Origin: Methylobacterium sp. Leaf117 | GTDB taxonomy: Bacteria > Pseudomonadota > Alphaproteobacteria > Rhizobiales > Beijerinckiaceae | NCBI RefSeq assembly: GCF_001422985.1 | Contig: NZ_LMNL01000023.1 | Span: 258,516-322,515 of the forward strand | Reading direction: 5' to 3' | DNA length: 64,000 nt | Shown: positions 25,512 through 35,101 of the stretch, in pieces | Numbering within the stretch: position 1 is the stretch's first letter | How the letters are laid out: the number at the start of each line of letters is the position of its first letter | The notes under the pieces: generated by a model | Told to the model about the DNA's origin: nothing | Seen by the model: the letters and a program-made list of their open reading frames with translations, nothing else | Databases searched by the model: none | Translations under genes and position numbers: made by a program

Positions 25512-26131
25512 TGCGCGAGCGCGTTGACGGCCGCCGCCGTCATGGCGCTGCCGCCGCGCCGTCCGTGCACCACGATGAAGGGCACCCGGCCGTCGCGCGC
25601 CAGGGCCTCCTTCGATTCCGCCGCCCCGATGAAGCCGACCGGGATGCCGATGACGGCGGCGGGAGGCGCCACGCCCTCGTCGAGGAGTTCGAGGAGCCGG
25701 AACAGCGAGGTCGGGGCGTTGCCCACCGCCACCACGCTGCCGGGCAGGTGCTCGCGCCACAATTCCATGGCGGCGGCCGAGCGGGTGGTGCCCATGGCGG
25801 CGGCCATGGCGGGCACGCGCGGATCGCTCAGGGTGCAGATCACCCGGTTATCGGCCGGCAGCCGCGCCCGGGTCACGCCGTCGGCGACCATGCGGACGTC
25901 GCACAGGATCGGCGCGCCGGCCTTCAGGGCGGCCTCGCCGGCCTCCGCGAAATCCGGGGAAACCTCCACGTCGCGGGGCAGGTCGGTCATGCCGCAGGCG
26001 TGGATCATCCGCACCACGACCCGCTCGGCAATGCCCTGGAAGCGCGCGAGATCGGCCTCCGCCCGGATCATCGCGAAGGAGCGGGCATAGATTTCCCCTC
26101 CGTCACGCAGGTAGTCGAGGCGGGAACTCAT
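25499..26131 (-). CDS. cobH: Precorrin-8X methylmutase
   Basis: A 210-residue isomerase that moves the C11 methyl to C12 to give hydrogenobyrinic acid. Motifs: [20 protein letters not shown] with the catalytic His, [50 protein letters not shown]. The ATG overlaps the cobG stop. Confidence 0.95.
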   Translation of the reverse strand: MSSRLDYLRDGGEIYARSFAMIRAEADLARFQGIAERVVVRMIHACGMTDLPRDVEVSPDFAEAGEAALKAGAPILCDVRMVADGVTRARLPADNRVICTLSDPRVPAMAAAMGTTRSAAAMELWREHLPGSVVAVGNAPTSLFRLLELLDEGVAPPAAVIGIPVGFIGAAESKEALARDGRVPFIVVHGRRGGSAMTAAAVNALAQEIE

Positions 26132-27501
26132 GACGGTCCGGGTCCTGGCGAAGGGTGCGGGAAGATCTGGGCGAGAGACGATGCCGAATCCGCCCTCCTT
26201 ACGCGCTCCAGCGCGGCCTCGAAAGGGAGGTGCGTCGCCGGCAAGGCATCGGGCCGGCCGGAGATCACCACGTCGTAGAGCCCGTGGCGCCCCACCAGGG
26301 TGAGGTCGGCCGCTCCCGGATGGGCGCAGCCCTTGGCGCAGCCCGAGACATGGGCGCGCAGACCCCGCGTGGCGAAGGACCGGAACGCCTCCGCCAGGCG
26401 GGCGGCGTCGTCCAGGGTCGGCGTCGAGCCGGAGGCGCAGGCCGGGGCGCCCGGACAGGCGGCCACCGCGCCGCGCGGATCGTCGGCCCGGGTCAGAAAG
26501 CCGGCCGCGGCCAGGGTTTCGCGCGCGGTCTCGGCGGCACTGACCTCGGAGTAGACGAGAAGGAAGCCCCGCGTCGGCGACAGGCGCAACCCGTCGGTGC
26601 CGGCGGCGGCCGCCGTATCGGCGAGCTTGTCGAGGGCATCGGCCCTGCAGCGCCCAAAGGGGGCATCGACAAGGAGAGCGCGGGCACCATCCGCTGGCGA
26701 ACGGGACACGACCGGGTCGGCGGATGCCGGACGGTCGGAATTCAGGGCGAATACGCCCGGGCGCGGGCCGGACCTTTCGAAGGAGGGCGGAACCCGGCGC
26801 AGGCCGAATTGCTCCAGGCCGTGCCTGCGCGTCTCGGCCGGGACATCCCGCATCCGGCGCTGCCCGCTCGCGGCCAGGAGGCGCAGGACCGCATCCACGA
26901 CGACCAAGGCCTCCGCGCCGGAAAGACCCCACCACGCCGCGTCGCCGGCAAGATGCAGCGCCAAGCCCTCTCGCGTGGCGACGAGATGAAGATCGGCCTC
27001 CGCCGCGCCGAGGGTGATCCCGCCTGCGGCCGACTCGACGGCCACCAGGGTCTTCGGCGGCAGCCCGGAAATCGCCAGCCCGATCGCCTCGATCTTCCGC
27101 GCGAGCGCGGGGACATCAGCGCCCGCATCCGGTTCGAGGCCGGCGAGCGGCGTGGTCAGGGTCAGGCGCTGTGGCCCCCCGTCATGGCGCACATCGCCGA
27201 GCCCGGCCGCTTCCAGCCTCTCGGCGAGGCCGCACCGGGTCGCCTCGGTGACGCCGCGGACCTGCAGGTTGGCCCGTGCCGTCACGTCGATATGGCCGTT
27301 GCCGAAACGGCGCGCGCCGTCCGCCACCGCCCGGGCCTGGGCGGGGGTGAGGCGACCGAGGGGTGGGTGGACGCGGGCGAGCAGGCCGTCGCCGGTGGGC
27401 ATCGGCCGGGCGAGGCTCGGGCACCAGCCGCGGCGGCTCGGGGCCTCCGGGGACACGCGCCGGCCCGGCGTTTGGGGGGCCACGCGATAGGGCACGCTCA
27501 T
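26128..27501 (-). CDS. cobG: Precorrin-3B synthase (CobG)
   Basis: A 457-residue oxygen-dependent monooxygenase related to sulfite and nitrite reductases. It has ferredoxin-like nitrite/sulfite reductase half-domains ([16 protein letters not shown]) and the [4Fe-4S] cysteines in [10 protein letters not shown] and [12 protein letters not shown]. Its presence marks the aerobic pathway with CobG rather than CobZ. The ATG overlaps the cobN stop. Confidence 0.94.
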   Translation of the reverse strand: MSVPYRVAPQTPGRRVSPEAPSRRGWCPSLARPMPTGDGLLARVHPPLGRLTPAQARAVADGARRFGNGHIDVTARANLQVRGVTEATRCGLAERLEAAGLGDVRHDGGPQRLTLTTPLAGLEPDAGADVPALARKIEAIGLAISGLPPKTLVAVESAAGGITLGAAEADLHLVATREGLALHLAGDAAWWGLSGAEALVVVDAVLRLLAASGQRRMRDVPAETRRHGLEQFGLRRVPPSFERSGPRPGVFALNSDRPASADPVVSRSPADGARALLVDAPFGRCRADALDKLADTAAAAGTDGLRLSPTRGFLLVYSEVSAAETARETLAAAGFLTRADDPRGAVAACPGAPACASGSTPTLDDAARLAEAFRSFATRGLRAHVSGCAKGCAHPGAADLTLVGRHGLYDVVISGRPDALPATHLPFEAALERVRRADSASSLAQIFPHPSPGPGPS

Positions 27502-30500
27502 TCGGCCGCCTCGCGCAGCAATTCGTCCGCCGCCATGGCGTTGCGCCGGGTCTGCCACAGGCCGCGCCGGCGCAGGTCGTCGAAGCGCTCCAGGATGGCG
27601 CGGGCCGCCTCCGGATTGGCCGCCCGCAGGGTCTCGAAGGTGTCGAGATCGGCCACCATCGCGCCGTAGAGCCGGTCGAGATCGGCATGGGAGACCGCGT
27701 CGGTGGCCGCGGCGAGCACGAACACGGCATCGACGCTCTGCGCCAGTTCCTGGGCGCCGCGATAGCCGTGCCGGAGCTGCGCCGCGATCCAGCGCGGATG
27801 GGCGAGGCGTCCCCGGATCAGCCGGGCGGCGTCCTCGCGGGCGGTGCGGGCCTTCGGCGTCTCGGGCGTCGCGACGTCGAGGCTATAGAGGGCCGGGGTC
27901 CCCCCCGTCAGCGCGGCGGCGGCCGAGAATCCGCCCATCGCCTCCACGGCGGCGTCGCCGTCGAGAAGGTCGCGCTCGGCCACGTCGAAGGCGTGCACGT
28001 AGGCATCGGCCCGGGCAACGCGTTCGGCGAAGCCCGCATCCGCCTCGTCCGTCGCACCGCCATAGGCGTAGGAGGTGGCGTCGAGATAGGCGCGCCCGAG
28101 ATCGTCGCGGCTGTCCCAGGCCCCGTCGAGGGCGAGCCCGCCGGCTCCGGCACCGTAGCGCCCAGGGGCCGCGCCGAAGACGCGGGACGCCGCCTCGCCG
28201 CGGCGGCGAGCGTCCGCGAGGGGGTTCTCGTCGTCCTCCTCGTCCCGCGAAGCCACCGCCGCGGCGGCGCGGGCCAGCAGCGACAGGGTTTCCGGGAAGG
28301 TGTCGCGAAACGCGCCGGACACCCGCACCGTCACGTCGATGCGCGGACGGTCGAGGAGCGCCAGGGGCAGCACCTCGAAGCCGGTGACGCGGGTGGAGGC
28401 ATGGTCCCAGACCGGGCGAACGCCCATCAGCGCCAGCGCATGGGCGATGTCCTCGCCGCCCGTGCGCAGGGTGGGCGAGGCCCAGAGGTCCATCACGATC
28501 CGGGCCGGATAGGCGCCCTCGTCCTGCAGGTAGCGCAGGACCACCGCGTCGGCGGCCTTGGCCCCCAGCAGGGTGGCGGCCCGGGTCGGAAGGCTGCGTG
28601 GATCGAGAGTGGCGAGGTTGCGGCCCGTAGGCATCACGTCGGTGCGTCCGCGCGACGGCGAGCCGGCGGGACCGGGGGGCACGAAACGGCCGTCGAGGGC
28701 GCGCAGCAGGCCGAGGCGCTCGCCCTCGGCGCAGGCCGCCACGTCGTCCGGGGATTCCGCTCCGGCTCGGCCGAACACGTGCAGCCCGTCGCGGGCGGTG
28801 ACTTCGCCGAGGTCGCACAGATGCGCGTCGAGGGCCGCCAGCGCATCCGGCATCGGCGTGCCGGTATCGATCCCGGCGCCGGTGAGCAGGCCGGCCGAAG
28901 CGGCCTCGTCGAGAATGGTCCGCGCCAGGATCGCGGCGCGGCGCGGATCGAGCACGCTGGCGTCGGAATATTCCTCGACGAGGTCACGCAGGCGCGCGGC
29001 GTCGGGGTCGAGCCCGGTCACGCCGGTCTGCGGCGTCAGGTGGCCGAGGGCGATGCCGCCGAGACGCCGCTTCAGCGGAGCCGCCTCGCCCGGATCGTCG
29101 ACGATGAAGGGATAGACCACCGGCAGCGCCCCGATGGAACGCGCCGGCCAGCACGCAGGCGAGAGCGCCACGGCCTTGCCGGGCAGCCACTCCGTGGTGC
29201 CGTGGGTGCCGAGATGGATCAGGGCATCGAACCGGGTGCGCAGCCCGAGGTGGAAGGCGAGGTAGGCGTGGGTCGGGACCGCGTCGGGGTCGTGATAGGC
29301 GGCCTTGCGGTCCGCCGCCCGCCCGCGATCGGGCTGGAGGAACAGCGCGATGGCCCCCGCCTGCACGGTCCCGAAGCGGAAGGCCCCGTCCCGGCAGGCC
29401 GGGTCGGCCTCCGGCGGCCCCCATTCGGCATCGACGGCCGCGCGGGCGTCGTCCGGCAGCGTGCCGAGCCAGGTCCGATAGGCGTCGAGGGACACGACGC
29501 AATCCTTCGGCCCCCGGGTGAGCGCCCGCATCAGCGCATCGCTCTCCGGCAGGTCGCCGACCGCGTAGCCGGCCTCGGCCAGATCCGCCACGATCGCGCG
29601 CGCGCTCTCCGGGGTGTCGAGGCCGACCGCGAAGCCCGCGCGCCCGCCGCGCGCCGGATAATCCGAGAGCACCAGGGCGAGCCGGCGTTCCGTGCGGGGG
29701 AGGCGGGCCAGGCGGACCCAGGCGGCGGCCCGGTCGGCCAAGGCCGCGATGCCGTCCGCATGCGGCACGGCCCGGCGCTCGGCGAATCCCTGGCTCTCCG
29801 GACCTTCCTCCTTGAACCCGATCGGGAACCCGGAGAGGCGCCCGTCGAATTCCGGCAGGGCGACCTGCATGGCGAGATCGGCCGCGCCCATGCCGCGGGC
29901 GGAGGCGGCCCAGGCGTCGCGCGCCGCACCGATGCTGAAGGCCTGGATCACCGGGCAATCGGCGGCATCGAGGACGAAGCCCGCGTCCTCCCGCGCCGAG
30001 AACGCGGTGGCGGCGATCACGATGGCGGGACCGTGCGCGGCGATCGCCGCCCGCAGAGGCTTCGTCGCGGCCGGGTCCTTCAGGCTCGACACCGCCACGG
30101 CCATCACGGCGAGGCCGCGCGCCTGGAGCGCTGCACCGAGCGCGGCGATCGGCGCGGTGTCGCCGGACAGCACGCTGGAGCGATAGACCACCAGCAGCGC
30201 CAGCGGCGCCTCGGCCGGAAGGGTCTGGAACGGCCGCCCGGCCGCGAGCGCCTGCGCGTCGTCGACGGGACCGCAGCCGGGGCATGCGATGAAGCCGCGC
30301 GGCAGGGGCAGCGGCGGCTCGACCGGCCCGGCCGATCCGATCTCGGCGGCGAGGCGTCCGATCAGGCGGCGCAGGTTTTCCGCGCCGCCGGCCCGGAAAT
30401 AGGCGTCGAGGTCCGGAGCCAGGTCCGGCCGGGTGGAGAAGCCGTCGAGGCGGGGGTCGGGCCGGTCGTCGCCCGGCAGCACCACCAGGATCACGTCGTT

Positions 30501-30830
30501 GGCCCGCGCCGCCGCGCTCGCGTGCTCGATGCCGTAGCGCCAGTAATCGAGGCCGCCGAGGCAGCGGATGACGACGATCCGGGCCTTGGCGATCACCGCA
30601 TCGACGTAGAGGTCGACCGACATCGGGTGGCGCAGCTTCGCGAGCTTGGCCAGCCGCAGGGTCGGCGCTTCGGGCGAACCCGCCGGAAAGGTTTTCGCGA
30701 AGGCCTGACCCATGCCGAACAGGTCGGAATCGGTGAAGGACAGGAAGACGATGTCGCCCGGCGCCTGACCGAGATCGACCGCGGCTTCACCCTCGTCGAG
30801 GGAGACCGTATCGATGCGGATCAGGTGCAT
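27498..30830 (-). CDS. cobN: Cobaltochelatase large subunit CobN
   Basis: A 1110-residue subunit of the ATP-dependent aerobic cobaltochelatase, which inserts cobalt into hydrogenobyrinic acid a,c-diamide together with CobS and CobT. Visible family stretches include VVIRCLGGLDYWRYGIEHAS, FHLGLRTRFDALIHLGTHGT TEWLPGKAVAL, YPFIVDDPGEAAPLKRR and RNLATLDPRSLPTRAATLLG. The length is normal for the family. The ATG is chosen as the first after the DUF4349 stop, 16 bases away. CobS and CobT are not in the window. Confidence 0.95.
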   Translation of the reverse strand: MHLIRIDTVSLDEGEAAVDLGQAPGDIVFLSFTDSDLFGMGQAFAKTFPAGSPEAPTLRLAKLAKLRHPMSVDLYVDAVIAKARIVVIRCLGGLDYWRYGIEHASAAARANDVILVVLPGDDRPDPRLDGFSTRPDLAPDLDAYFRAGGAENLRRLIGRLAAEIGSAGPVEPPLPLPRGFIACPGCGPVDDAQALAAGRPFQTLPAEAPLALLVVYRSSVLSGDTAPIAALGAALQARGLAVMAVAVSSLKDPAATKPLRAAIAAHGPAIVIAATAFSAREDAGFVLDAADCPVIQAFSIGAARDAWAASARGMGAADLAMQVALPEFDGRLSGFPIGFKEEGPESQGFAERRAVPHADGIAALADRAAAWVRLARLPRTERRLALVLSDYPARGGRAGFAVGLDTPESARAIVADLAEAGYAVGDLPESDALMRALTRGPKDCVVSLDAYRTWLGTLPDDARAAVDAEWGPPEADPACRDGAFRFGTVQAGAIALFLQPDRGRAADRKAAYHDPDAVPTHAYLAFHLGLRTRFDALIHLGTHGTTEWLPGKAVALSPACWPARSIGALPVVYPFIVDDPGEAAPLKRRLGGIALGHLTPQTGVTGLDPDAARLRDLVEEYSDASVLDPRRAAILARTILDEAASAGLLTGAGIDTGTPMPDALAALDAHLCDLGEVTARDGLHVFGRAGAESPDDVAACAEGERLGLLRALDGRFVPPGPAGSPSRGRTDVMPTGRNLATLDPRSLPTRAATLLGAKAADAVVLRYLQDEGAYPARIVMDLWASPTLRTGGEDIAHALALMGVRPVWDHASTRVTGFEVLPLALLDRPRIDVTVRVSGAFRDTFPETLSLLARAAAAVASRDEEDDENPLADARRRGEAASRVFGAAPGRYGAGAGGLALDGAWDSRDDLGRAYLDATSYAYGGATDEADAGFAERVARADAYVHAFDVAERDLLDGDAAVEAMGGFSAAAALTGGTPALYSLDVATPETPKARTAREDAARLIRGRLAHPRWIAAQLRHGYRGAQELAQSVDAVFVLAAATDAVSHADLDRLYGAMVADLDTFETLRAANPEAARAILERFDDLRRRGLWQTRRNAMAADELLREAAE

Positions 30831-30846
30831 GGCGGGTGCCGCGGCC

Positions 30847-31761
30847 TCATGGCCGCTCCTCCGACAGGGGCCTGCGCAGGCCGCCGCGACGGCGGCGGCG
30901 CAGACGCAAGAGGCCGCGCAACAGAAGCACTGCGAGAGCGACGAGGGGGAGCCAGGGCAGGCTCCAGATGGCGAAGAGCAAGGCCGCGCCGGCACTCGCC
31001 CCGAAGATGGTGCCGGCCCTGGCCCAGGCCTCCTGCAACGGAGCGAGGGGACCCGCGCGTGCCTGGTCGGCCTGGAACGAGAGCGCGATGAGTTCGGTCT
31101 CGACGCGCCGCTCGAGGCCGCGCTGCTTGGCCTCGTCCTCCTCGATCTGCGCTTGAACCTGGGCGATTTCCTGCGCGATCCGGATCAGATCCTCGACGCG
31201 GGTGTCGGGTTTCGCGGCCAGGGCGTCGAGGCGTTCGCGGTAGGCTTTGCGCTGGGCGAGCCGCCGCACGCCATCCTCGATCGTCGGAGTCAGGTCGTCG
31301 GCCCGGGTCGCCTGGCGCTGCAGGATGACATCGCTCGCCTGCTCCCCCGGAAGGGGCGCCGTAACGAAGGCAAGGTAGGCCGCGACCGCGCTGTGCGGAA
31401 GGCGGATGTCGAGCTTTGCGGAGGGACGCCCGGACGGGCGTGAACTCTCGCCGAACGAGGCCGATATCAGGGTGCAGTCGAGGACCGTGTCGGTCACGCA
31501 GCGGTCCCGCGCCGCCGCGAAGTGCGCGCCGACGCGATCCGCCGGAAGATCGATGGTCAGTTCGTGGGTATAGGCGAGCTTGACCGCGGTTCGGGGCGCC
31601 GGGGATGCGGCGCTCACCGGTGCGCCGGCGGGCGTGTCCGACCGCCTGGCATCCCGGCAGCCCCCGATTCCGAGCAGGGCCGCGAGACCGAGGGCGGCGA
31701 GCGGCAGCCGCCGCCGGCGGAGCCCGGCCGGGACGGGCCGCAGGGCCGCGCGGCGATTCAT
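30847..31761 (-). CDS. DUF4349 lipoprotein within the cob operon
   Basis: A 304-residue lipoprotein: signal LPLAALGLAALLGIGGC with lipobox and Cys35. Next come the DUF4349 body (LDIRLPHSAVAAYLAFV, VILQRQATRADDLTPTIEDG), a coiled coil (RIAQEIAQVQAQIEEDEAKQ), and two C-terminal membrane segments (ALLFAIWSLPWLPLVALAVL) with a very basic tail. Its ATG overlaps the cobW stop (ATGA) and it ends 16 bases before cobN, so it is co-translated with cob genes. Its role in cobalt or cobalamin metabolism is unknown. Confidence 0.82.
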   Translation of the reverse strand: MNRRAALRPVPAGLRRRRLPLAALGLAALLGIGGCRDARRSDTPAGAPVSAASPAPRTAVKLAYTHELTIDLPADRVGAHFAAARDRCVTDTVLDCTLISASFGESSRPSGRPSAKLDIRLPHSAVAAYLAFVTAPLPGEQASDVILQRQATRADDLTPTIEDGVRRLAQRKAYRERLDALAAKPDTRVEDLIRIAQEIAQVQAQIEEDEAKQRGLERRVETELIALSFQADQARAGPLAPLQEAWARAGTIFGASAGAALLFAIWSLPWLPLVALAVLLLRGLLRLRRRRRGGLRRPLSEERP

Positions 31762-32792
31762 CCCGCCAGTGCCTCGGCGACGGCGCCCTGGTCGAAGCCC
31801 TTCAGGCCGATGACGACGAGGCGGCCGTCCCGCGGCTCGGAGGCTTTCCAGGGCCGGTCGTAATGATGGCTGATCCGCGCGCCGACGCCCTGGACCACGA
31901 GGCGCATCGGCTTGCCGGTGACCTCGGCGAAGCCCTTGATGCGGAGCACGCCCGCGGTCTCGGCGGCGCGGGCGACGCGGATCGCCAGATCCTCGGCGGT
32001 GACGGCGGACCGAACCGGGAGGGCCACCGAGTCGAAATCGTCGTGGTCGTGGTCCTCGCCCTCACCGTGATGGGAGGGGCGCGCGTCGAGGTCGTCCTCG
32101 GCCGCAGCCTCGAGACCCAGGATCACACGCGGGTCGAGGCGGCCGTGCTCGGCCTCGACCATCTTCACCGCGCGGGGCAGGTGCCCGAGCACCTCGGCCC
32201 GAACCTTGGCGCGCCCGGCCTCGTCGAGGAGGTCGGCCTTGTTCATCACCACGAGGTCGGCGCAGAGAAGCTGGTCCTCGAACACCTCTTCCAGCGGGTT
32301 GTCGTGGTCGACGCTGGCATCGTCGGCGCGCTGGGCGGCCAGAGCCGCCGGATCGTCGGCGAAGAAGCCGGCCGCCACGGCCGGTCCGTCGATCACCGCG
32401 ACCACGCCGTCCACCGTCACCCGCGAGCGGATGGCCGGCCACTGGAACGCCTGGACGAGGGGCTTCGGCAGGGCGAGGCCCGAGGTCTCGATCAGGATGT
32501 GCTCGGGCGGATCGGCCCGGTCGAGGAGCTTGTTCAGGGCCGGCACGAAATCGTCGGCCACGGTGCAGCAGATGCAGCCGTTGGCCAGTTCGACGATGTC
32601 CTCGTCGCCGCAGCCCTCGATGCCGCAGGCCGCCAGGAACGAGCCGTCGAAGCCGATATCGCCGAACTCGTTGACGATGATCGCGAGGCGGCGGCCGTTG
32701 GCGTTCTCGACGAGGTGGCGCACCAGCGTGGTCTTGCCGGCCCCGAGGAAGCCCGTGACGATCGTGCAGGGAATCTTGGCGACAAGAGTCAT
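31758..32792 (-). CDS. cobW: CobW-family GTPase, cobalamin biosynthesis
   Basis: A 344-residue G3E GTPase/metallochaperone. Walker A GFLGAGKTTL (Lys20), the metal site in NGCICCTV (CxCC), guanine specificity NKADLLDE, and a His/Asp-rich loop (HHGEGEDHDHDD) before the CobW_C domain (RIKGFAEVTGKPMRLVVQGV). It probably supplies cobalt to CobN. It overlaps DUF1636 upstream and the DUF4349 gene downstream by 4 bases each. Confidence 0.95.
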   Translation of the reverse strand: MTLVAKIPCTIVTGFLGAGKTTLVRHLVENANGRRLAIIVNEFGDIGFDGSFLAACGIEGCGDEDIVELANGCICCTVADDFVPALNKLLDRADPPEHILIETSGLALPKPLVQAFQWPAIRSRVTVDGVVAVIDGPAVAAGFFADDPAALAAQRADDASVDHDNPLEEVFEDQLLCADLVVMNKADLLDEAGRAKVRAEVLGHLPRAVKMVEAEHGRLDPRVILGLEAAAEDDLDARPSHHGEGEDHDHDDFDSVALPVRSAVTAEDLAIRVARAAETAGVLRIKGFAEVTGKPMRLVVQGVGARISHHYDRPWKASEPRDGRLVVIGLKGFDQGAVAEALAG

Positions 32793-33265
32793 TCGGCGGC
32801 GTCCGGATGGGGGGCCGCCGCGACGGGCGGCGGGAATGTGGGCGGGAGCGGCGGCGGGAACGGCGGAATACGGGCGACGACGCCCTTGCGGAATTCCTGC
32901 GGCCGGGCCTTCCACGGTACGATGCCGTCCGGCGTCTCGGCATAGAGCGCGACGCCGTCCAGGATGATGCCGGCCGAGGCGACCGGATCGAGATCGCCGT
33001 AGACATAGGTCCAGCGCCCCTGCGACGCGACCGCCACCGTGCAGGGCCGCTTGCACACCGAGAGGCACTCGACGCTCTCGACCGTGATGCCCGGATGACC
33101 GCCCGCGCTCACCGCCTCCTGGAGGGCGGCGAGCAGGCGCGCCCCGGCGCGTGGCTCGGAGACGTCCCCGGCCGCTCGGCAGGTGGCGCAGACGTAGAGC
33201 GTGACGGCGGCGCTGTCCGTCCGAGGCGAGTCTTTGGGTATCTGATCCTGCAACTGGTCAGGCAT
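32789..33265 (-). CDS. DUF1636 putative [2Fe-2S] metal-binding protein
   Basis: A 158-residue thioredoxin-like ferredoxin-type protein. The cysteines lie in LYVCATCRAAGD and VECLSVCKRPCTVAV, consistent with a [2Fe-2S] cluster. A 25-residue proline-rich tail (FPPPLPPTFPPPVAAAP) ends the protein. The family commonly sits with cobW and cbtA; it may act as a redox or metal-handling partner. It overlaps cbtA by 8 bases. Confidence 0.85.
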   Translation of the reverse strand: MPDQLQDQIPKDSPRTDSAAVTLYVCATCRAAGDVSEPRAGARLLAALQEAVSAGGHPGITVESVECLSVCKRPCTVAVASQGRWTYVYGDLDPVASAGIILDGVALYAETPDGIVPWKARPQEFRKGVVARIPPFPPPLPPTFPPPVAAAPHPDAAE

Positions 33266-34013
33266 GGGCCGTCCGGGCCTTGCCGAACAATCCCCAGGCC
33301 CAGCCATAGGCCAGCCCGATCACGGCCCAGAACACGAAGGCGATGCCGAGCGAGCGTGCGGCGAACTGCGCCGCGTAGGCCGCCGGCAGGTTCGAGGCGG
33401 CGTGGCTGGTCTCCGGCGCGCCCGCGAGATGGGGGGCGACCAGGAGCACGATGCCCCCCGCGATGGTGATCGGCGCGCGCCGGATCGCGATGAGGTACAG
33501 CCCCATGGCGGTGGCGAGCGCCGTCATCACCCACCAGAACTGGCGGTCGGCGAGCGGCGCCGCCGCCATGCCGGGCAGTTCGGGCGCCAGCCCGAGAGCC
33601 GGTGCCAGGGCCACCGCGAGGAACCCCCCGATGGCGAAGCGCAGGCCGGTTTCGGGGCTGGGCTCGCGGTTGCAGGCGAGCAGCACGGCGCCGAGCAGCA
33701 GCGCGTAGCCGACGCCGCCCACCAGGGTGGCCAGCGCCGTGAAGGCCATGCGCGGCAGGCCGGGGCCCGGCTGCCAGTCGGGCGCGACCTCGCCGCCCGC
33801 GACCGAGGGGTCCTTGGTGCCGTGATCGTGACCGCCGTGGATGCGCACGACCAGGGAGGCGGGCGACAGGCGTGCGGGATCTGCCGAGGCCTGCGTCTCG
33901 TAGCGCTCGGCCGCGATGATGAGCGGCGAGGTGAGCGCGAGCTGCAGGCCAGTCGCGACCACAGCCGCGAGGAAGCCGGCGACCAGGGCCGCCGACACGA
34001 GCCGGATGATCAT
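33258..34013 (-). CDS. cbtA: Cobalt transporter subunit CbtA
   Basis: A 251-residue membrane protein with about six helices (LVSAALVAGFLAAVVATGLQ, TALATLVGGVGYALLLGAVL, LGIAFVFWAVIGLAYGWAWG). The loop RIHGGHDHGTKD is a likely metal-binding site. CbtA with CbtB is a predicted B12-regulated cobalt uptake system, and the B12 riboswitch upstream fits this. It lies 27 bases after cbtB. Confidence 0.9.
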   Translation of the reverse strand: MIIRLVSAALVAGFLAAVVATGLQLALTSPLIIAAERYETQASADPARLSPASLVVRIHGGHDHGTKDPSVAGGEVAPDWQPGPGLPRMAFTALATLVGGVGYALLLGAVLLACNREPSPETGLRFAIGGFLAVALAPALGLAPELPGMAAAPLADRQFWWVMTALATAMGLYLIAIRRAPITIAGGIVLLVAPHLAGAPETSHAASNLPAAYAAQFAARSLGIAFVFWAVIGLAYGWAWGLFGKARTAHA

Positions 34014-34040
34014 GGGGGTGTCTGCCTTAAGCGGAGGCGC

Positions 34041-34217
34041 TCAGTGGCAGGGAAAATTCTGGCTGTGGCGGAAGTCGTGCGCCGCATTGTGCAGCGCCAT
34101 CGCGGGGGCGAAGCCCGCCATGAACACGAGGCCGAGGCCGAGGAAGGCGGCGACGAGCACGGCGCCGAGACGCTCGTTGGTGCGGGTGCCGGTCAGGACG
34201 AGGGTGTTGGTCGACAT
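34041..34217 (-). CDS. cbtB: Cobalt transporter subunit CbtB
   Basis: A 58-residue protein with one membrane helix (LGAVLVAAFLGLGLVFMAGF) and a histidine-bearing C-terminus (ALHNAAHDFRHSQNFPCH) that is characteristic of CbtB. It is the first gene after the cobalamin riboswitch. An AGGAG Shine-Dalgarno lies 8 bases before the ATG, immediately after a strong GC hairpin that could control its access. Confidence 0.92.
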   Translation of the reverse strand: MSTNTLVLTGTRTNERLGAVLVAAFLGLGLVFMAGFAPAMALHNAAHDFRHSQNFPCH

Positions 34218-34230
34218 CGGTTCATCTCCT

Positions 34231-34249
34231 GGCCGCCCCGCCGGCGGCC
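34231..34249 (-). promoter_or_regulatory. Hairpin beside the cbtB ribosome-binding site
   Basis: A 7-bp GC stem (GGCCGCC, 5-nt loop, GGCGGCC) abuts the AGGAG of cbtB. Lying between the aptamer and the start codon, it is a candidate expression platform acting on translation. A second small stem (GTGGAC/GTCCAC) is at 34265-34281. Confidence 0.5.
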
Positions 34250-34302
34250 GTCACGGATCGATCGGGTGGACGGAAGGTCCACGCTCGATGGCAGGTCCAC
34301 TC

Positions 34303-34472
34303 TCGGCGGCAGGTCTCCTGGCTCGCGGGTCGCTGGTCCTGCCGCCTTCCCGGATCGCTCCAGTGGCCGATGGCAGTCCCGTCTCCGCTCACAGTTGCGG
34401 GGGCAGCTGCGGTTTCAGGGTCGCCCCCTCACCGCATTCCCTTTTCACCCCTTCGCCGGGGCACCGTCCGAT
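34303..34472 (-). ncRNA. Cobalamin (AdoCbl) riboswitch
   Basis: Read on the minus strand, the segment contains the class hallmarks in order: GGTGCC near 34470, GGGAATGCGGTGAG, GCTGCCCCCGCAACTGTGAG, GCCACTG, GGGAAGGC, and the B12 box GAGCCAGGAGACCTGCC near 34308-34324. It lies about 86 bases before cbtB and should switch off cobalt uptake and the downstream cob genes when adenosylcobalamin is abundant. Confidence 0.95.
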
Positions 34473-34567
34473 CCACGCTTCTACGCGGTTGCCGTCGCGC
34501 TGACAACGCGGCCCGGATCGGATTCCGGCCTTTGACCCGGGGGCTCGATTTCGGGCACAGGAGGCCC

Positions 34568-35101
34568 ATGCCGAACCTCCCTCCCAGACTGACCCTCGTG
34601 CTCGGCGGCGCGCGCTCCGGCAAGAGCGCCCATGCGGAGGGGCTGATCGAGGCCTGTCCCGCCCCCTGGCTGTACCTCGCCACGGCGCAGGCCTGGGACG
34701 ACGAGATGCGCGACCGCATCGCGCTCCACCGGAAGCGCCGCTCGGCCGACTGGATCACCCGGGACGTGCCGATGGACCTGGCCGGGGCGGTGGCCGCTGC
34801 GCCCGGGCCGGTGCTGGTCGATTGCCTCACCCTCTGGCTCACCAACCTGATCCTGGCCGAGGCCGACGTGGAGGCCGCCACCGCCGCGCTGCTGGCGGCC
34901 TGCGCGGCGGCGCCCGGCCCGGTGGTGCTGGTCGGCAACGAGGTCGGGCTCGGCATCGTGCCGGACAATGTGCTGGCCCGCCGGTTTCGCGACGCCGCCG
35001 GGCGGCTGCACCAGCGCCTCGCGCGACAGGCCGACCACGTCGTCTTCCTGGTGGCGGGCCTGCCCCTGATCGTGAAACCCCAAGCCGGAGCCACCCCATG
35101 A
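34568..35101 (+). CDS. cobP: Adenosylcobinamide kinase/guanylyltransferase
   Basis: A 177-residue bifunctional enzyme (CobP/CobU) that phosphorylates adenosylcobinamide and adds GMP. The P-loop is LVLGGARSGKSAHAE, followed by LYLATAQAWDDEMRDRIALH and VLVGNEVGLGIVPDN. ATG 34568 is the first of cobP-cobO-X-cobQ and overlaps cobO by 4 bases. It is divergent from the riboswitch-led operon and is not under that riboswitch. Confidence 0.95.
   Translation: MPNLPPRLTLVLGGARSGKSAHAEGLIEACPAPWLYLATAQAWDDEMRDRIALHRKRRSADWITRDVPMDLAGAVAAAPGPVLVDCLTLWLTNLILAEADVEAATAALLAACAAAPGPVVLVGNEVGLGIVPDNVLARRFRDAAGRLHQRLARQADHVVFLVAGLPLIVKPQAGATP

Noticed and set aside
27363..31091. Very long plus-strand open frame antisense to cobG, cobN and DUF4349
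   Set aside because: It is Arg/Gly/Ala-rich with no domain, and arises from high GC on the strand opposite well-supported cob genes.
34568..34600. Control of cobP-cobQ by the same B12 riboswitch
   Set aside because: The aptamer reads only on the minus strand, so it cannot be in the cobP transcript.
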